From an uncultured Collinsella sp. (GTDB lineage: Bacteria > Actinomycetota > Coriobacteriia > Coriobacteriales > Coriobacteriaceae): 64,000 nt of DNA. Position 1 is the stretch's first letter; each line of letters opens with the position of its first letter. Positions 1 to 7,764 of this stretch are shown piece after piece. The translations under genes were made by a program, and so were the position numbers. The stretch lies in assembly GCA_958352845.1 (NCBI GenBank), contig CATWQC010000004.1, positions 68,080-132,079 on the forward strand. Reading direction: 5' to 3'. The notes under the pieces are model-generated. The model made no database searches. It saw only the letters and a list, made by a program, of their open reading frames with translations, and was not told where the DNA came from.

Positions 1-1
1 C

Positions 2-397
2 GAGACCTACGCCGTCGCCCCCGGCACGCTGCTGCCGCCGGCGCCCGAGGTTCTGGGCTGCGACCACGTGACGAGCGACCTCGATTCCGTCCTGCCCGAG
101 CTGGACGTCGTCTACATGCTGCGCGTGCAGCAGGAGCGCCTCGAGGGTGCCCCGTTCCCGACCATTCGTGAGTACCACAGGCTCTTCGGCCTGACCAAGG
201 ACCGCGAGAAGCTCATGAAGCCCGATGCGATCATCTGCCACCCGGGTCCCATCAACCGCGGCGTCGAGTTCGACTCCTATATGGCCGACCACCCGCAACG
301 CTCCGTCATCCTGGAGCAGGTCTACGCCGGTATCTGCGTGCGTATGGCTATCCTGTATCTGCTGCTTGGAGGTGCCGATAATGGCCTTGCTTCTTAA
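2..397 (+). CDS. pyrB: Aspartate carbamoyltransferase catalytic subunit, C-terminal part (5' end outside the window)
   Basis: PyrB joins carbamoyl phosphate and aspartate in the second step of pyrimidine synthesis. Only the last 131 codons are here, open from the window edge. The stretch with VVYMLRVQQER is the family's aspartate-binding loop region, and the HPGPINRGVE motif near the end is the conserved C-terminal signature of aspartate transcarbamoylases. The stop lies 17 nt inside pyrC, so the two are translationally coupled in the pyr operon. Identification is firm; nothing can be said about the start or promoter. Confidence 0.95.
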   Translation, partial: ETYAVAPGTLLPPAPEVLGCDHVTSDLDSVLPELDVVYMLRVQQERLEGAPFPTIREYHRLFGLTKDREKLMKPDAIICHPGPINRGVEFDSYMADHPQRSVILEQVYAGICVRMAILYLLLGGADNGLAS

Positions 398-1670
398 GAA
401 TGCCCACGTCGTCGACCCGTCCGTCGAGCTTGACGGTGTCGTTGACGTCCTGATTGACGGCGACAAGATCGCCGAGGTCGGCGAGAATCTCGCCGTCGAG
501 GGAGCCGAGGTCCGCGACCTTTCCGGCAAGTACCTCGTCCCCGGCCTGGTGGATATGCACGTTCACCTTCGCGAGCCCGGCTACGAGGTCAAAGAGGACA
601 TCGAGAGCGGCACCCGCGCAGCTGCCAAGGGCGGCTTTACCGGCGTGTGCTCCATGCCCAATACCGATCCCGTCACCGATAACGGCACCGTTGTGGAGTT
701 CGTCAAGTCCCGTGCTGCCGAGGTCGGTCACTGCCGCGTCTATCCGTCGGGCGCCATGACCCGCGGTCTTAAGGGCGAGGCCATGTCCGAGATGGGCGAT
801 ATGGTCGCCCACGGCGCCGTCGCCTTCACCGACGACGGTCGTGGCGTGCAGGGCGCGGGCATGCTCCGTCGCTGCATGGACTACGGCAAGATGTTCGGCA
901 AGGTCTTTATGAGCCACTGCCAGGACGAGGACCTGGTCGGCCACGGCCAGATCAACGAGGGCAAGGTTTCGACCCGTCTGGCTCTCGAGGGCTGGCCGGC
1001 TGCCGGCGAGGAGCTCCAGATCGCCCGTGACATTGAGATCGCCAAGCTGACCGGTGCCAAGCTGCACATCCAGCACATCTCCACCTCTCACGGTCTCGAG
1101 CTCGTGCGTGCCGGTAAGGCCGCCGGCGTTCAGGTTACCTGCGAGGCCACCCCGCACCACATGTTCCTGACCGAGAACGACCTGGACGAGACCTACAACA
1201 CCTCGCTCAAGGTCAACCCGCCGCTGCGTACCGAGGAGGATGCCGAGGCCATCCGTCAGGGCGTCATCGACGGCACCGTCGACGCTATCGTCACCGATCA
1301 CGCTCCCCACACCCCGTGGGAGAAGGCCCGCGAGTTCGAGCTTGCGCCCTTTGGTATGATCGGCCTCGAGACCTCGCTGTCGCTCGTACTCACCGAGCTG
1401 GTCAACACGGGCAAGATGAGCATGGGCCGCATGGTCGAGCTCATGGCCATCAAGCCGCGTGAGATCCTAGGCCTCGACCAGGTTCAGGTCAAGGCGGGCT
1501 CCGTTGCCGACCTGACCGTGTTCGACGCGTCCGCCACCTGGACGGTTGGCGAGGACGGTTACGAGTCGCGCGCCGAGAACTCCGGTTTCGCCGGCCGCAC
1601 GCTTACCGGTCGCGCCACCGATGTGTTTGTCGGCGGTAAGCAGACGCTCGCCGACGGCTGCATCTGCTAG
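381..1670 (+). CDS. pyrC: Dihydroorotase
   Basis: Zinc amidohydrolase that cyclises carbamoyl aspartate to dihydroorotate. I chose the ATG at 381 because GGAGG lies just upstream and the open frame before it merely overlaps pyrB; this gives 429 aa, normal for class I bacterial dihydroorotases. Metal and substrate motifs are visible: DMHVHLREPG (His60/His62), SHCQDED near residue 177, IQHIST near 231, and TDHAPHTP near 305 with the metal-binding Asp. It overlaps pyrB and sits before pyrK in the operon. Confidence 0.97.
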   Translation: MALLLKNAHVVDPSVELDGVVDVLIDGDKIAEVGENLAVEGAEVRDLSGKYLVPGLVDMHVHLREPGYEVKEDIESGTRAAAKGGFTGVCSMPNTDPVTDNGTVVEFVKSRAAEVGHCRVYPSGAMTRGLKGEAMSEMGDMVAHGAVAFTDDGRGVQGAGMLRRCMDYGKMFGKVFMSHCQDEDLVGHGQINEGKVSTRLALEGWPAAGEELQIARDIEIAKLTGAKLHIQHISTSHGLELVRAGKAAGVQVTCEATPHHMFLTENDLDETYNTSLKVNPPLRTEEDAEAIRQGVIDGTVDAIVTDHAPHTPWEKAREFELAPFGMIGLETSLSLVLTELVNTGKMSMGRMVELMAIKPREILGLDQVQVKAGSVADLTVFDASATWTVGEDGYESRAENSGFAGRTLTGRATDVFVGGKQTLADGCIC

Positions 1671-1690
1671 CATAGCCTTATCGCTTTTGT

Positions 1691-1720
1691 GCGCGGCGCC
1701 CTTGCGGTGCCGCGCTTTCT
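1691..1720 (+). terminator. Hairpin between pyrC and pyrK, terminator- or attenuator-like
   Basis: GCGCGGCGCC (1691-1700) pairs with GGTGCCGCGC (1706-1715) around a 5-nt loop, one G-U pair, followed by TTTCTGTT. The T-run is short, so it may give partial termination inside the operon or only stabilise mRNA. Confidence 0.5.
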
Positions 1721-1762
1721 GTTCGCCTGAACCATGCATCCGCATGGGGGATTGGAGCGTCT

Positions 1763-2554
1763 ATGCCCACACCTTCCACTGCACGCATGCACGACTTCGA
1801 GGTCGTCTCGAACCAGGAGATTGCCGACGGCATCTTCTCGCTCGTCATCTCGGCCCCCAAGCTTGCAAGTGCGCTCAAGCCCGGTCAGTTTGTGAACATC
1901 GCCGTACCCGGCGATGCGTCCTCGCTGCTTCGCGTGCCCCTGAGCTACTACCGCGCCGACGCCGAGGCCGGCACCGTCGAGCTGTGGTACGCCGTCGTGG
2001 GCGACGATACCCGTCGTTTGTCCCAGATGGGCCCTGGCTCCACCTCTAACCTGCTGGGCCCCGGTGGCCGTGGCTGGATGGTACCCGAGGGCACCAGGAA
2101 GGCCCTGCTCGTCGCCGGTGGCATCGGCGTTCCTCCTGTGCTGTGCCTGGCCGGTATGCTTGCCGAGCAGGGTGTTGACGTGGATGTGTGCCTGGGCTTT
2201 GGTACCGCTTCCAAGGCCGTGGGCGTCGATGAGTTCCGCGCGCTGTGCGATACGGTTAACGTGTGCACCGACGACGGCACGCTGGGCACGCATGGTTTTT
2301 GCACCGACCCGGCAGCCGAGCTGCTCGGCGAGGGCGGCTACGACTATGTGGCCAGCTGCGGCCCCGCTGTCATGATGAAGAAAGTCGCCGCCGCTGCCGC
2401 CGAGGCCGGTGCGTACTGCGAGGTGTCGCTTGAGCGCATGATGAGCTGTGGCTTTGGCGCCTGCAACACCTGCAATGTAGAGACGGTCGACGGTATGAAG
2501 GGCGCCTGCATGTGCGGCCCCGTGTTCGATGCTTCCAAGGTGGTGGTCTTCTAG
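1763..2554 (+). CDS. pyrK: Dihydroorotate dehydrogenase electron-transfer subunit (FAD / 2Fe-2S)
   Basis: PyrK passes electrons from the PyrD flavin to NAD+ in the type 1B enzyme. The 263-aa product has a ferredoxin-reductase fold: an FAD-binding RVPLS motif (57-61), an NAD-binding GGIGVPP segment (119-125), and a C-terminal 2Fe-2S site with Cys229, Cys234, Cys237 and Cys249. GGAG lies 8-9 nt before the ATG. Its stop overlaps the GTG of pyrD by one base, as expected for subunits of one complex. Confidence 0.96.
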   Translation: MPTPSTARMHDFEVVSNQEIADGIFSLVISAPKLASALKPGQFVNIAVPGDASSLLRVPLSYYRADAEAGTVELWYAVVGDDTRRLSQMGPGSTSNLLGPGGRGWMVPEGTRKALLVAGGIGVPPVLCLAGMLAEQGVDVDVCLGFGTASKAVGVDEFRALCDTVNVCTDDGTLGTHGFCTDPAAELLGEGGYDYVASCGPAVMMKKVAAAAAEAGAYCEVSLERMMSCGFGACNTCNVETVDGMKGACMCGPVFDASKVVVF

Positions 2555-3477
2555 TGGGTACCGTGAACATGGCCGTCGATTTCGGCGGCGTCAAGATGCA
2601 GAACCCCATCAACACCGCAGCCGGTACCTTTGGCTACGGTTGGCAGTTCCAGAACTTCTTTGATGTTTCCCAGCTGGGCGCCATCACCACCAAGGGTTGC
2701 GCTGCCGAGCCCTGGCCCGGCAACCCCGCGCCCCGCATGGCCGAGATTCCCGGCGGTATGATTAACTCCGTGGGCCTTCAGAACCCCGGCGTGGCCGCTT
2801 TTGCCCGCGAGTCCGGTCCGTGGCTCGAGCAGCTCTCCAAGGACGGTTGTCAGGTCATCTGTCAGGTCGCCGGTCACTCCGTCGAGGAGTTTGTCCGCGC
2901 GCTCGAGATGTATGTCGAGCTGTGCCCCTGGGCTGCCGGCTACGAGATCAACGTCAGCTGCCCCAATATTGCCGCCGGCGGTGCCGCCATGGGCTCCTCG
3001 CCCGAGGGCGCCTCTGCCGTTATGGCTGCCTGCCGTAAGGTGACCGATAAGCCGCTGTTCGTAAAGATGGCTCCGGTTAACGTTGCCGAGATTGCCAAGG
3101 CTCTCGAGGCCGCCGGCGCCGACGGCCTTTCGGTCATTAACTCCATCCAGGGCATGGCCATCGACGTCCATACCCGCAAGTCCCGTGTGGCCAAGCCCAA
3201 GGGCGGCCTTTCGGGCCCGCTGTGCCACCACATCGCCGTTCGCATGGTCTGGGAGGTCGCTCAGGCCGTCGATATCCCCATCAACGGTGTCGGCGGTGTC
3301 ATGACGGGCGAAGATGCGGCCGAGTTTATCCTGGCTGGCGCCACCTGCGTGTCGGTCGGCATGGCCAACTTCGTCGATCCGTGCGCTTCGCTCAAGATCG
3401 CGCACGAGCTCGAGGCCTGGGCGGAGTCCCAGGGCGTGAAGGACATCAACGAACTGGTAGGTGCTTTCGAATGCTAG
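2554..3477 (+). CDS. pyrD: Dihydroorotate dehydrogenase, catalytic subunit (type 1B)
   Basis: FMN-dependent oxidation of dihydroorotate to orotate, working with PyrK. The NVSCPN motif carries the catalytic Cys (about residue 136) that marks class 1 enzymes; KMAPVNV and the NGVGGVMTGEDA phosphate-binding segment follow. I take the GTG at 2554, one base over the pyrK stop, giving 307 aa; an in-frame ATG at 2569 is a possible alternative start. The 3' end overlaps pyrF by 7 nt. Confidence 0.96.
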   Translation: MGTVNMAVDFGGVKMQNPINTAAGTFGYGWQFQNFFDVSQLGAITTKGCAAEPWPGNPAPRMAEIPGGMINSVGLQNPGVAAFARESGPWLEQLSKDGCQVICQVAGHSVEEFVRALEMYVELCPWAAGYEINVSCPNIAAGGAAMGSSPEGASAVMAACRKVTDKPLFVKMAPVNVAEIAKALEAAGADGLSVINSIQGMAIDVHTRKSRVAKPKGGLSGPLCHHIAVRMVWEVAQAVDIPINGVGGVMTGEDAAEFILAGATCVSVGMANFVDPCASLKIAHELEAWAESQGVKDINELVGAFEC

Positions 3478-4187
3478 AGACCGATGCCCGCGACCGCGTT
3501 ATCGTCGCTCTCGACTGCGATCGTGAGCGTGCGCTCGAGCTTGCTCACGAGCTTTCGGGCCATGCCGCCTGGCTCAAGGTTGGCATGACGCTCTATTACG
3601 CCGAGGGTCCTGAGATCGTCAAGACGTTCAAGGACCTGGGCTTTAAGGTCTTCCTTGACCTCAAGTTCCATGATATTCCGCATCAGGTTCGCGGTGCCGC
3701 CCGCTCGGCTTCACTTGCCGGTGCCGACCTGCTCTCGGTTCACGGCTTGGGTTCGGGCGCCATGCTCGCTGCCTGCCGCGAGGGTGCCGAGGAGGCGCGC
3801 GAGGACCGCGCCAAGCTCGTCGCCATCACCGTGCTCACGAGCATGAATCAGGATGCCTTGAGCGAGATCGGCGTCGAGTCGCCCGTGGCCGAGGAGGCCG
3901 CCCGCCTGGCAAAGCTCGCTCAGGCCAACGGCATCGATGGCATCGTGTGCTCGCCGATGGAGGCTCACGACATGCGTGAGCTGCTGGGTCCTGATGCCCT
4001 GATCGTGACTCCGGGTGTGCGTCCGGTGGGTGCCGCCCTTGGTGACCAGTCCCGCGTGGCGACGCCTTCCCAGGCTATCGAGCGTGGCGCAAGCCACATT
4101 GTGGTGGGCCGTCCCATCACCGGTGCCGACGATCCGGTTGCCGCCTTTGACGCCATCGTTGCCGAGCTGGTCGAAAACATCGCGTAA
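3471..4187 (+). CDS. pyrF: Orotidine 5'-phosphate decarboxylase
   Basis: Converts OMP to UMP, the last step of de novo UMP synthesis. A TIM-barrel protein of 238 aa starting at the ATG at 3471, inside the end of pyrD. The catalytic array is visible as DLKFHDIPHQV (Asp63, Lys65, Asp68), with TPGVRP and VVGRPITGADDP as the phosphate-binding segments. It is the last pyr gene here and is followed by mihF, an order also known in mycobacteria. Confidence 0.97.
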   Translation: MLETDARDRVIVALDCDRERALELAHELSGHAAWLKVGMTLYYAEGPEIVKTFKDLGFKVFLDLKFHDIPHQVRGAARSASLAGADLLSVHGLGSGAMLAACREGAEEAREDRAKLVAITVLTSMNQDALSEIGVESPVAEEAARLAKLAQANGIDGIVCSPMEAHDMRELLGPDALIVTPGVRPVGAALGDQSRVATPSQAIERGASHIVVGRPITGADDPVAAFDAIVAELVENIA

Positions 4188-4232
4188 AAGATTCCCCTAA
4201 GTCACCACTTTTGGGTCTCATTAGCACAAAAT

Positions 4233-4290
4233 AGCCCCTGTGCCTGCGTAAACTTTCCCATCCTTTGTGTGGAATCGCAGGTCAGGGGCT
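4233..4290. other. Long-looped inverted repeat downstream of pyrF
   Basis: AGCCCCTG-tg-CCTGCG (4233-4248) is complementary to CGCAGG-t-CAGGGGCT (4276-4290), separated by 27 nt. No T-run follows, so a simple intrinsic terminator is unlikely. It lies between the pyr operon and the mihF promoter and could be an operator or RNA structure. Confidence 0.4.
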
Positions 4291-4309
4291 TAACTTTGGG
4301 CGCAGTATA

Positions 4310-4338
4310 TTGCACTTTTTGCGGGTATCGTCTAACCT
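4310..4338 (+). promoter_or_regulatory. Probable mihF-gmk-rpoZ promoter
   Basis: TTGCAC (4310-4315), 17-nt spacer, TAACCT (4333-4338). A second candidate, the extended -10 TGCTAAAAT at 4374-4382, lies closer to the gene. Either would serve the mihF-gmk-rpoZ-thiI unit; the choice is inference. Confidence 0.45.
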
Positions 4339-4426
4339 ATGGAGCCGCGATTGGGCATTTTGTACGTTCTACGTGCTAAAATGCCAATTATTGAATCAGA
4401 TATAACCCAACTATTTGGAGGTACGA

Positions 4427-4735
4427 ATGGCACTCCCTCAGCTTACCGATGAGCAGCGTAAGCAGGCTCTTGAGAAGGCTGCTGCCGCACGTCACGCCCG
4501 CGCTGAGCTTCGCGAGCAGATCAAGAAGGGCGAGAAGTCCCTCGAGTCCGTGCTCAACTCCGATGACCCCATCGCTTCCCGCATGAAGGTTTCCACCCTC
4601 ATCGAGTCTCTTCCTGGTTATGGCAAGGCCAAGGCCGCCAAGATCATGGAGGAGCTCGGTATCTCCGCTACCCGTCGCGTCCAGGGCCTCGGCGTCCGTC
4701 AGCGCGAGCAGCTCCTCGAGCAGCTGACCAAATAA
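4427..4735 (+). CDS. mihF: Actinobacterial integration host factor, MihF type
   Basis: Small basic nucleoid protein unrelated to enteric IHF that binds DNA through a helix-two-turn-helix (H2TH) fold. The 102-aa product starts at the ATG at 4427 behind TTGGAGG. The central SLPGYGKAKAAKIMEELGI segment is the H2TH turn, followed by RRVQGLGVRQREQLL, the basic tail typical of the family. The mihF-gmk-rpoZ order matches mycobacteria and supports an actinobacterial host. Confidence 0.92.
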   Translation: MALPQLTDEQRKQALEKAAAARHARAELREQIKKGEKSLESVLNSDDPIASRMKVSTLIESLPGYGKAKAAKIMEELGISATRRVQGLGVRQREQLLEQLTK

Positions 4736-5305
4736 GTGAGCGCTCAGGATTCCAAGCTCTTTGTGATTTCTGGACCGTCAGGCGCAGGGAAGGGTACGCT
4801 CGTCACTCGTGTGCGCGAGCGCCGCTCGAACCTGGGCCTGACGGTTTCGGCTACCACGCGAGCACCACGCAAAGGTGAGGTCGACGGCGTCAACTACTTT
4901 TTTCTGACGCGCGAGGAGTTCGACCGCCGCGTGGCAAACGGTGAGTTTGTTGAGTGGGCCGAGGTCCACGGTAACTGCTACGGCACGTTGGTGAGCGAGG
5001 TCACATCCAAGCTCGCCTCGGGCGCATCTCTGATTTTGGAGATCGATGTCCAGGGCGCCCTGCAGGTGAAGGAGCGTTTCCCCGAGGCCGTGCTGATCTT
5101 TATCAAGCCGCCTTCGCTTGAGGTGCTCCGCGAGCGTCTAGTCGGTCGCGGTACCGAGACGCCCGAGACGATTGAGCTGCGTATGGCAAACGCCGCCGAT
5201 GAGCTTGCCCTTGCCGACCGCTACGACGACGTCGTGGTTAATGACGATCTCGACCGCGCGACCGATGAGCTCGTTCGCGTTCTCGATATGCATGAAAGGA
5301 TCTGA
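4736..5305 (+). CDS. gmk: Guanylate kinase
   Basis: Phosphorylates GMP to GDP with ATP. The 189-aa protein has the P-loop GPSGAGKGT (13-21), the GMP-binding segment TRAPRKGEVDGVNYFF and a lid region rich in Arg (LRERLVGRGTE). The GTG start directly follows the mihF stop without a gap, implying translational coupling. The product length is close to the usual 190-210 aa. Confidence 0.95.
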   Translation: MSAQDSKLFVISGPSGAGKGTLVTRVRERRSNLGLTVSATTRAPRKGEVDGVNYFFLTREEFDRRVANGEFVEWAEVHGNCYGTLVSEVTSKLASGASLILEIDVQGALQVKERFPEAVLIFIKPPSLEVLRERLVGRGTETPETIELRMANAADELALADRYDDVVVNDDLDRATDELVRVLDMHERI

Positions 5306-5310
5306 GGTCC

Positions 5311-5592
5311 GTGTCCGTTGTAAAGCCTTGCATTGACGATCTTCTGGAGAAGACCGATCACAACCGCTTCCTGCTTGCTTCGCTTGCCTCCAAGCGCGCC
5401 TGCGATATTAACAGCATGCTGCGTGGCCAGCACAACCGCGTGCTTGCCGTCCAGGATGTCGATGACATCACCATCGGGCTTTCCGGTGCCGATACCATTT
5501 CGATGGCTATGGACGAGATTGTCGACGGCGACATCTCTTACGACGAGGCCCGTTACGAGAAGGCGCTCGGCCACAAGGTTGCTGAAGCCTAA
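5311..5592 (+). CDS. rpoZ: RNA polymerase omega subunit
   Basis: Omega helps assemble the beta' subunit into RNA polymerase. The 93-aa product begins at a GTG 5 nt after gmk, and shows the conserved DDLLEKTDHNRFLLASLASKRA opening helix of the family, in which the segment NRFLLASLASKRA fits the usual contact region. The gmk-rpoZ pairing is widespread. The acidic middle (VQDVDDITIGLSGADT) is longer than in enteric omega. Confidence 0.9.
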   Translation: MSVVKPCIDDLLEKTDHNRFLLASLASKRACDINSMLRGQHNRVLAVQDVDDITIGLSGADTISMAMDEIVDGDISYDEARYEKALGHKVAEA

Positions 5593-6837
5593 ATGGCGGC
5601 TCGCGTCTGCCTGGTCCACTATCACGAGGTTGGACTGAAGGGTAAGAACCGCGCACATTTTGAGCATATCCTCATGGATAACATCAAGGCGGCCTTGGCC
5701 GCCTTTTCCGTGAATGCCGTGTCTCGAATTTCCGGTTATATCCTCGTGACCTTTAACGAGCATCAGGCCGACGAGGCGGCGCGTGTCATTCGCACCGTTC
5801 CCGGTGTTGCTCGTGTGTCTTTGGCGTATCACACCAATCGCGACCCTCAGGAGTACTGTGCCGCCGCCGTGAAGGCGCTGCGCGAGTTTGGTTCCTTCGA
5901 TTCGTTTAAGGTGCACGCCAAGCGCTCCAATACCGACTATGAGCTCACCTCGATTGATATCAATCGTCAGGTGGGCGAGGTGTTGTGTGAGGCCTTCCCC
6001 GATAAAAAGGTTCAAATGCACGACCCCGATGCGATGGTGCACGTACTGGTGGTCCAGGGTAGCGTTTATGTGTACGCGCGCTCCGAGCGCGGCGTGGGCG
6101 GTCTGCCGGTGGGTTCTGCCGGCAAGGTCGTGACGCTGCTGTCGTCGGGTATCGATTCTCCGGTGGCGACCTGGATGCTCGCGCGTCGCGGCGCGGTGTG
6201 CGTGCCGGTACATTTCTCTGGTCGTCCGCAGACGCCCGATACGAGCGAGTATTTGGTGCAGGACATCATCCGTGCGCTTGAGCCGGGTGTCCAGATCGGC
6301 CGCCTGTACGTGGTGCCGTTTGGCGACTGCCAGCGTGAGATTTCGGTCACCTGTCCCAGCAACCTGCGCGTGATCATGTATCGCCGCATTATGTATTCGG
6401 TTGCCGAGCGCATTGCACACATCGAGGGCGCCAAGGCCATCGTGACGGGCGAATCGCTTGGACAGGTTGCCTCCCAAACGCTTGAGAATATCATGGCCGT
6501 CAACGAGGCCGTGAAGATCCCCGTGTTCCGTCCTCTCATCGGTTCGGACAAGCAGGAGATCATCGCGCGTGCCGAGGAGATCGGTACGTTCGATATCTCG
6601 ACTGAGGCCGCTCCCGACTGCTGCACGCTGTTTATGCCGCGCCGTCCCGAGACGCACGCTAAACTCGATGCCGTGCATGAGGCCTGGGAGTTGTTCGATC
6701 ACGAGGAGATGATCGAGCGCCTGCTCAAGCAGACCGAGTACATCGACTTTGAGAGCAACACGTATAAGGCCCCTAAGACCTTAAAACGCAAACATTCGGA
6801 GCTTGCTCCGCGTGAGATTTACCAAGATCACGAGTAA
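5593..6837 (+). CDS. thiI: tRNA 4-thiouridine / thiamine thiazole sulfurtransferase
   Basis: ThiI adenylates U8 of tRNA and inserts sulfur, and in many bacteria also supplies sulfur for thiazole. The 414-aa protein has the N-terminal ferredoxin-like and THUMP regions (about 1-170) and a PP-loop ATPase with SSGIDSPVATW near 184-193. The usual motif is SGGIDSPVA, so the first Gly is Ser here. It ends with a conserved PDCCTLFMP segment and lacks the C-terminal rhodanese domain of the E. coli form. ATG follows the rpoZ stop immediately. Confidence 0.93.
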   Translation: MAARVCLVHYHEVGLKGKNRAHFEHILMDNIKAALAAFSVNAVSRISGYILVTFNEHQADEAARVIRTVPGVARVSLAYHTNRDPQEYCAAAVKALREFGSFDSFKVHAKRSNTDYELTSIDINRQVGEVLCEAFPDKKVQMHDPDAMVHVLVVQGSVYVYARSERGVGGLPVGSAGKVVTLLSSGIDSPVATWMLARRGAVCVPVHFSGRPQTPDTSEYLVQDIIRALEPGVQIGRLYVVPFGDCQREISVTCPSNLRVIMYRRIMYSVAERIAHIEGAKAIVTGESLGQVASQTLENIMAVNEAVKIPVFRPLIGSDKQEIIARAEEIGTFDISTEAAPDCCTLFMPRRPETHAKLDAVHEAWELFDHEEMIERLLKQTEYIDFESNTYKAPKTLKRKHSELAPREIYQDHE

Positions 6838-6847
6838 ATTTGTGCAT

Positions 6848-6880
6848 AGACCGACGATGCGCCTGCATCGTCGGTCTTTT
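6848..6880 (+). terminator. Intrinsic terminator after thiI
   Basis: AGACCGACGATGC (6848-6860) and GCATCGTCGGTCT (6865-6877) form a perfect 13-bp stem with a 4-nt loop, followed by TTT. It closes the mihF-thiI unit. Confidence 0.9.
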
Positions 6881-6952
6881 GCTATCTGGGCATTTTGCGG
6901 CTAAGTGTTCATTTGCTGACGCGTGCCTGAATAAATGGACGGATTTGTGCAA

Positions 6953-6996
6953 GGTTTTGGTCGGCTTTTGGTTTGACCGCTAAAACCGGTTTTGGG
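6953..6996 (+). promoter_or_regulatory. GGTC/GGTT repeats upstream of comEA
   Basis: TTTTGGTCGGC (6955-6965) is followed by TTTTGGTTTG, putting the two GG dinucleotides 11 nt apart, with another TTTTGG at 6989. The first pair closely matches the phased repeats upstream of recA (around 35,755-35,772). No clear -35/-10 pair is seen. A shared regulator is inference. Confidence 0.35.
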
Positions 6997-7050
6997 GCGT
7001 GGCTGTTACAGGGCTCCTTTCCTGACACGATGGTGTTGGGAGGTTTTGCT

Positions 7051-7764
7051 ATGGCGCAGCGCGAACAACACGAACGGGTCAAAAAGATGGACCGCTTGGC
7101 GGACAAGCTGCTCGGTCATAAGGCAGTGGTGATGGCGATACTGGTCGTCATTGCGATGTCGAGCGGCTTGGCGATGGCGAACCTTGGCGGCGGTGCCGGC
7201 GGCGTGTCGTTTGAGCACACTGATGGTTCAGGCTCGTTGGTGGAGCCGGGATCCGGCGATGCCTCGAGCGGAAAGATATCCGAAGGCTCTTCGCCTAAGG
7301 CGTCTGCCGCGGCAGAGGTTTATGTCGATGTTGATGGCGCCGTTGTGTCGCCGGGTGTATATCGCCTCAAGGATGGCGCGCGGGTGGCTCAGGCGATTGA
7401 TGCCGCCGGCGGGCTGGCGCCCGAGGCAGACGTTACGGGGCTCAATCGGGCATCTAAGGTCACTGATGGACAAAAAATCCACGTTCCAACGGTAGGGGAG
7501 CAGCAGTCGTCCATTGCGGAAGCTGGTGTTGATGGTGGGGCTTCCGCATCATCGGGCGTGAGTGGCGCAACAGGCCTAGTAAACATCAATACGGCAAGCG
7601 CGGCAGAGCTGCAGACGCTCTCGGGCATCGGTCCCTCCATGGCGCAGTCGATTATCGATGAGCGGACAAAGAACGGTGCTTTTGCCTCGGTTGACGATCT
7701 GATGCGTGTGTCGGGAATCGGCGAGAAGAAGCTTGCCAAAATCAAAGATTGCATCTGCGTATGA
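7051..7764 (+). CDS. comEA: ComEA-type DNA-binding competence protein
   Basis: Membrane-anchored DNA receptor for transformation. I chose the ATG at 7051 behind GGGAGG (237 aa). It has one membrane helix (about 25-43), a Ser/Gly-rich linker, a SLBB region (about 89-150, VYVDVDGAVVSPGVYRL), and a C-terminal pair of helix-hairpin-helix motifs (about 177-237, INTASAAELQTLSGIG and MRVSGIGEKKLAKI) that bind DNA non-specifically. The stop overlaps the comEC start as ATGA. Together they form a DNA-uptake operon, although competence is not established for this group. Confidence 0.92.
   Translation: MAQREQHERVKKMDRLADKLLGHKAVVMAILVVIAMSSGLAMANLGGGAGGVSFEHTDGSGSLVEPGSGDASSGKISEGSSPKASAAAEVYVDVDGAVVSPGVYRLKDGARVAQAIDAAGGLAPEADVTGLNRASKVTDGQKIHVPTVGEQQSSIAEAGVDGGASASSGVSGATGLVNINTASAAELQTLSGIGPSMAQSIIDERTKNGAFASVDDLMRVSGIGEKKLAKIKDCICV

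Noticed and set aside
348..1310. Long - strand frame opposite pyrC (320 aa)
   Set aside because: It mirrors a clear dihydroorotase gene. Long antisense frames are common in this codon usage, and the same applies opposite thiI, lepA, era-recO-rpsO, rnj, recA, rny and rimO.
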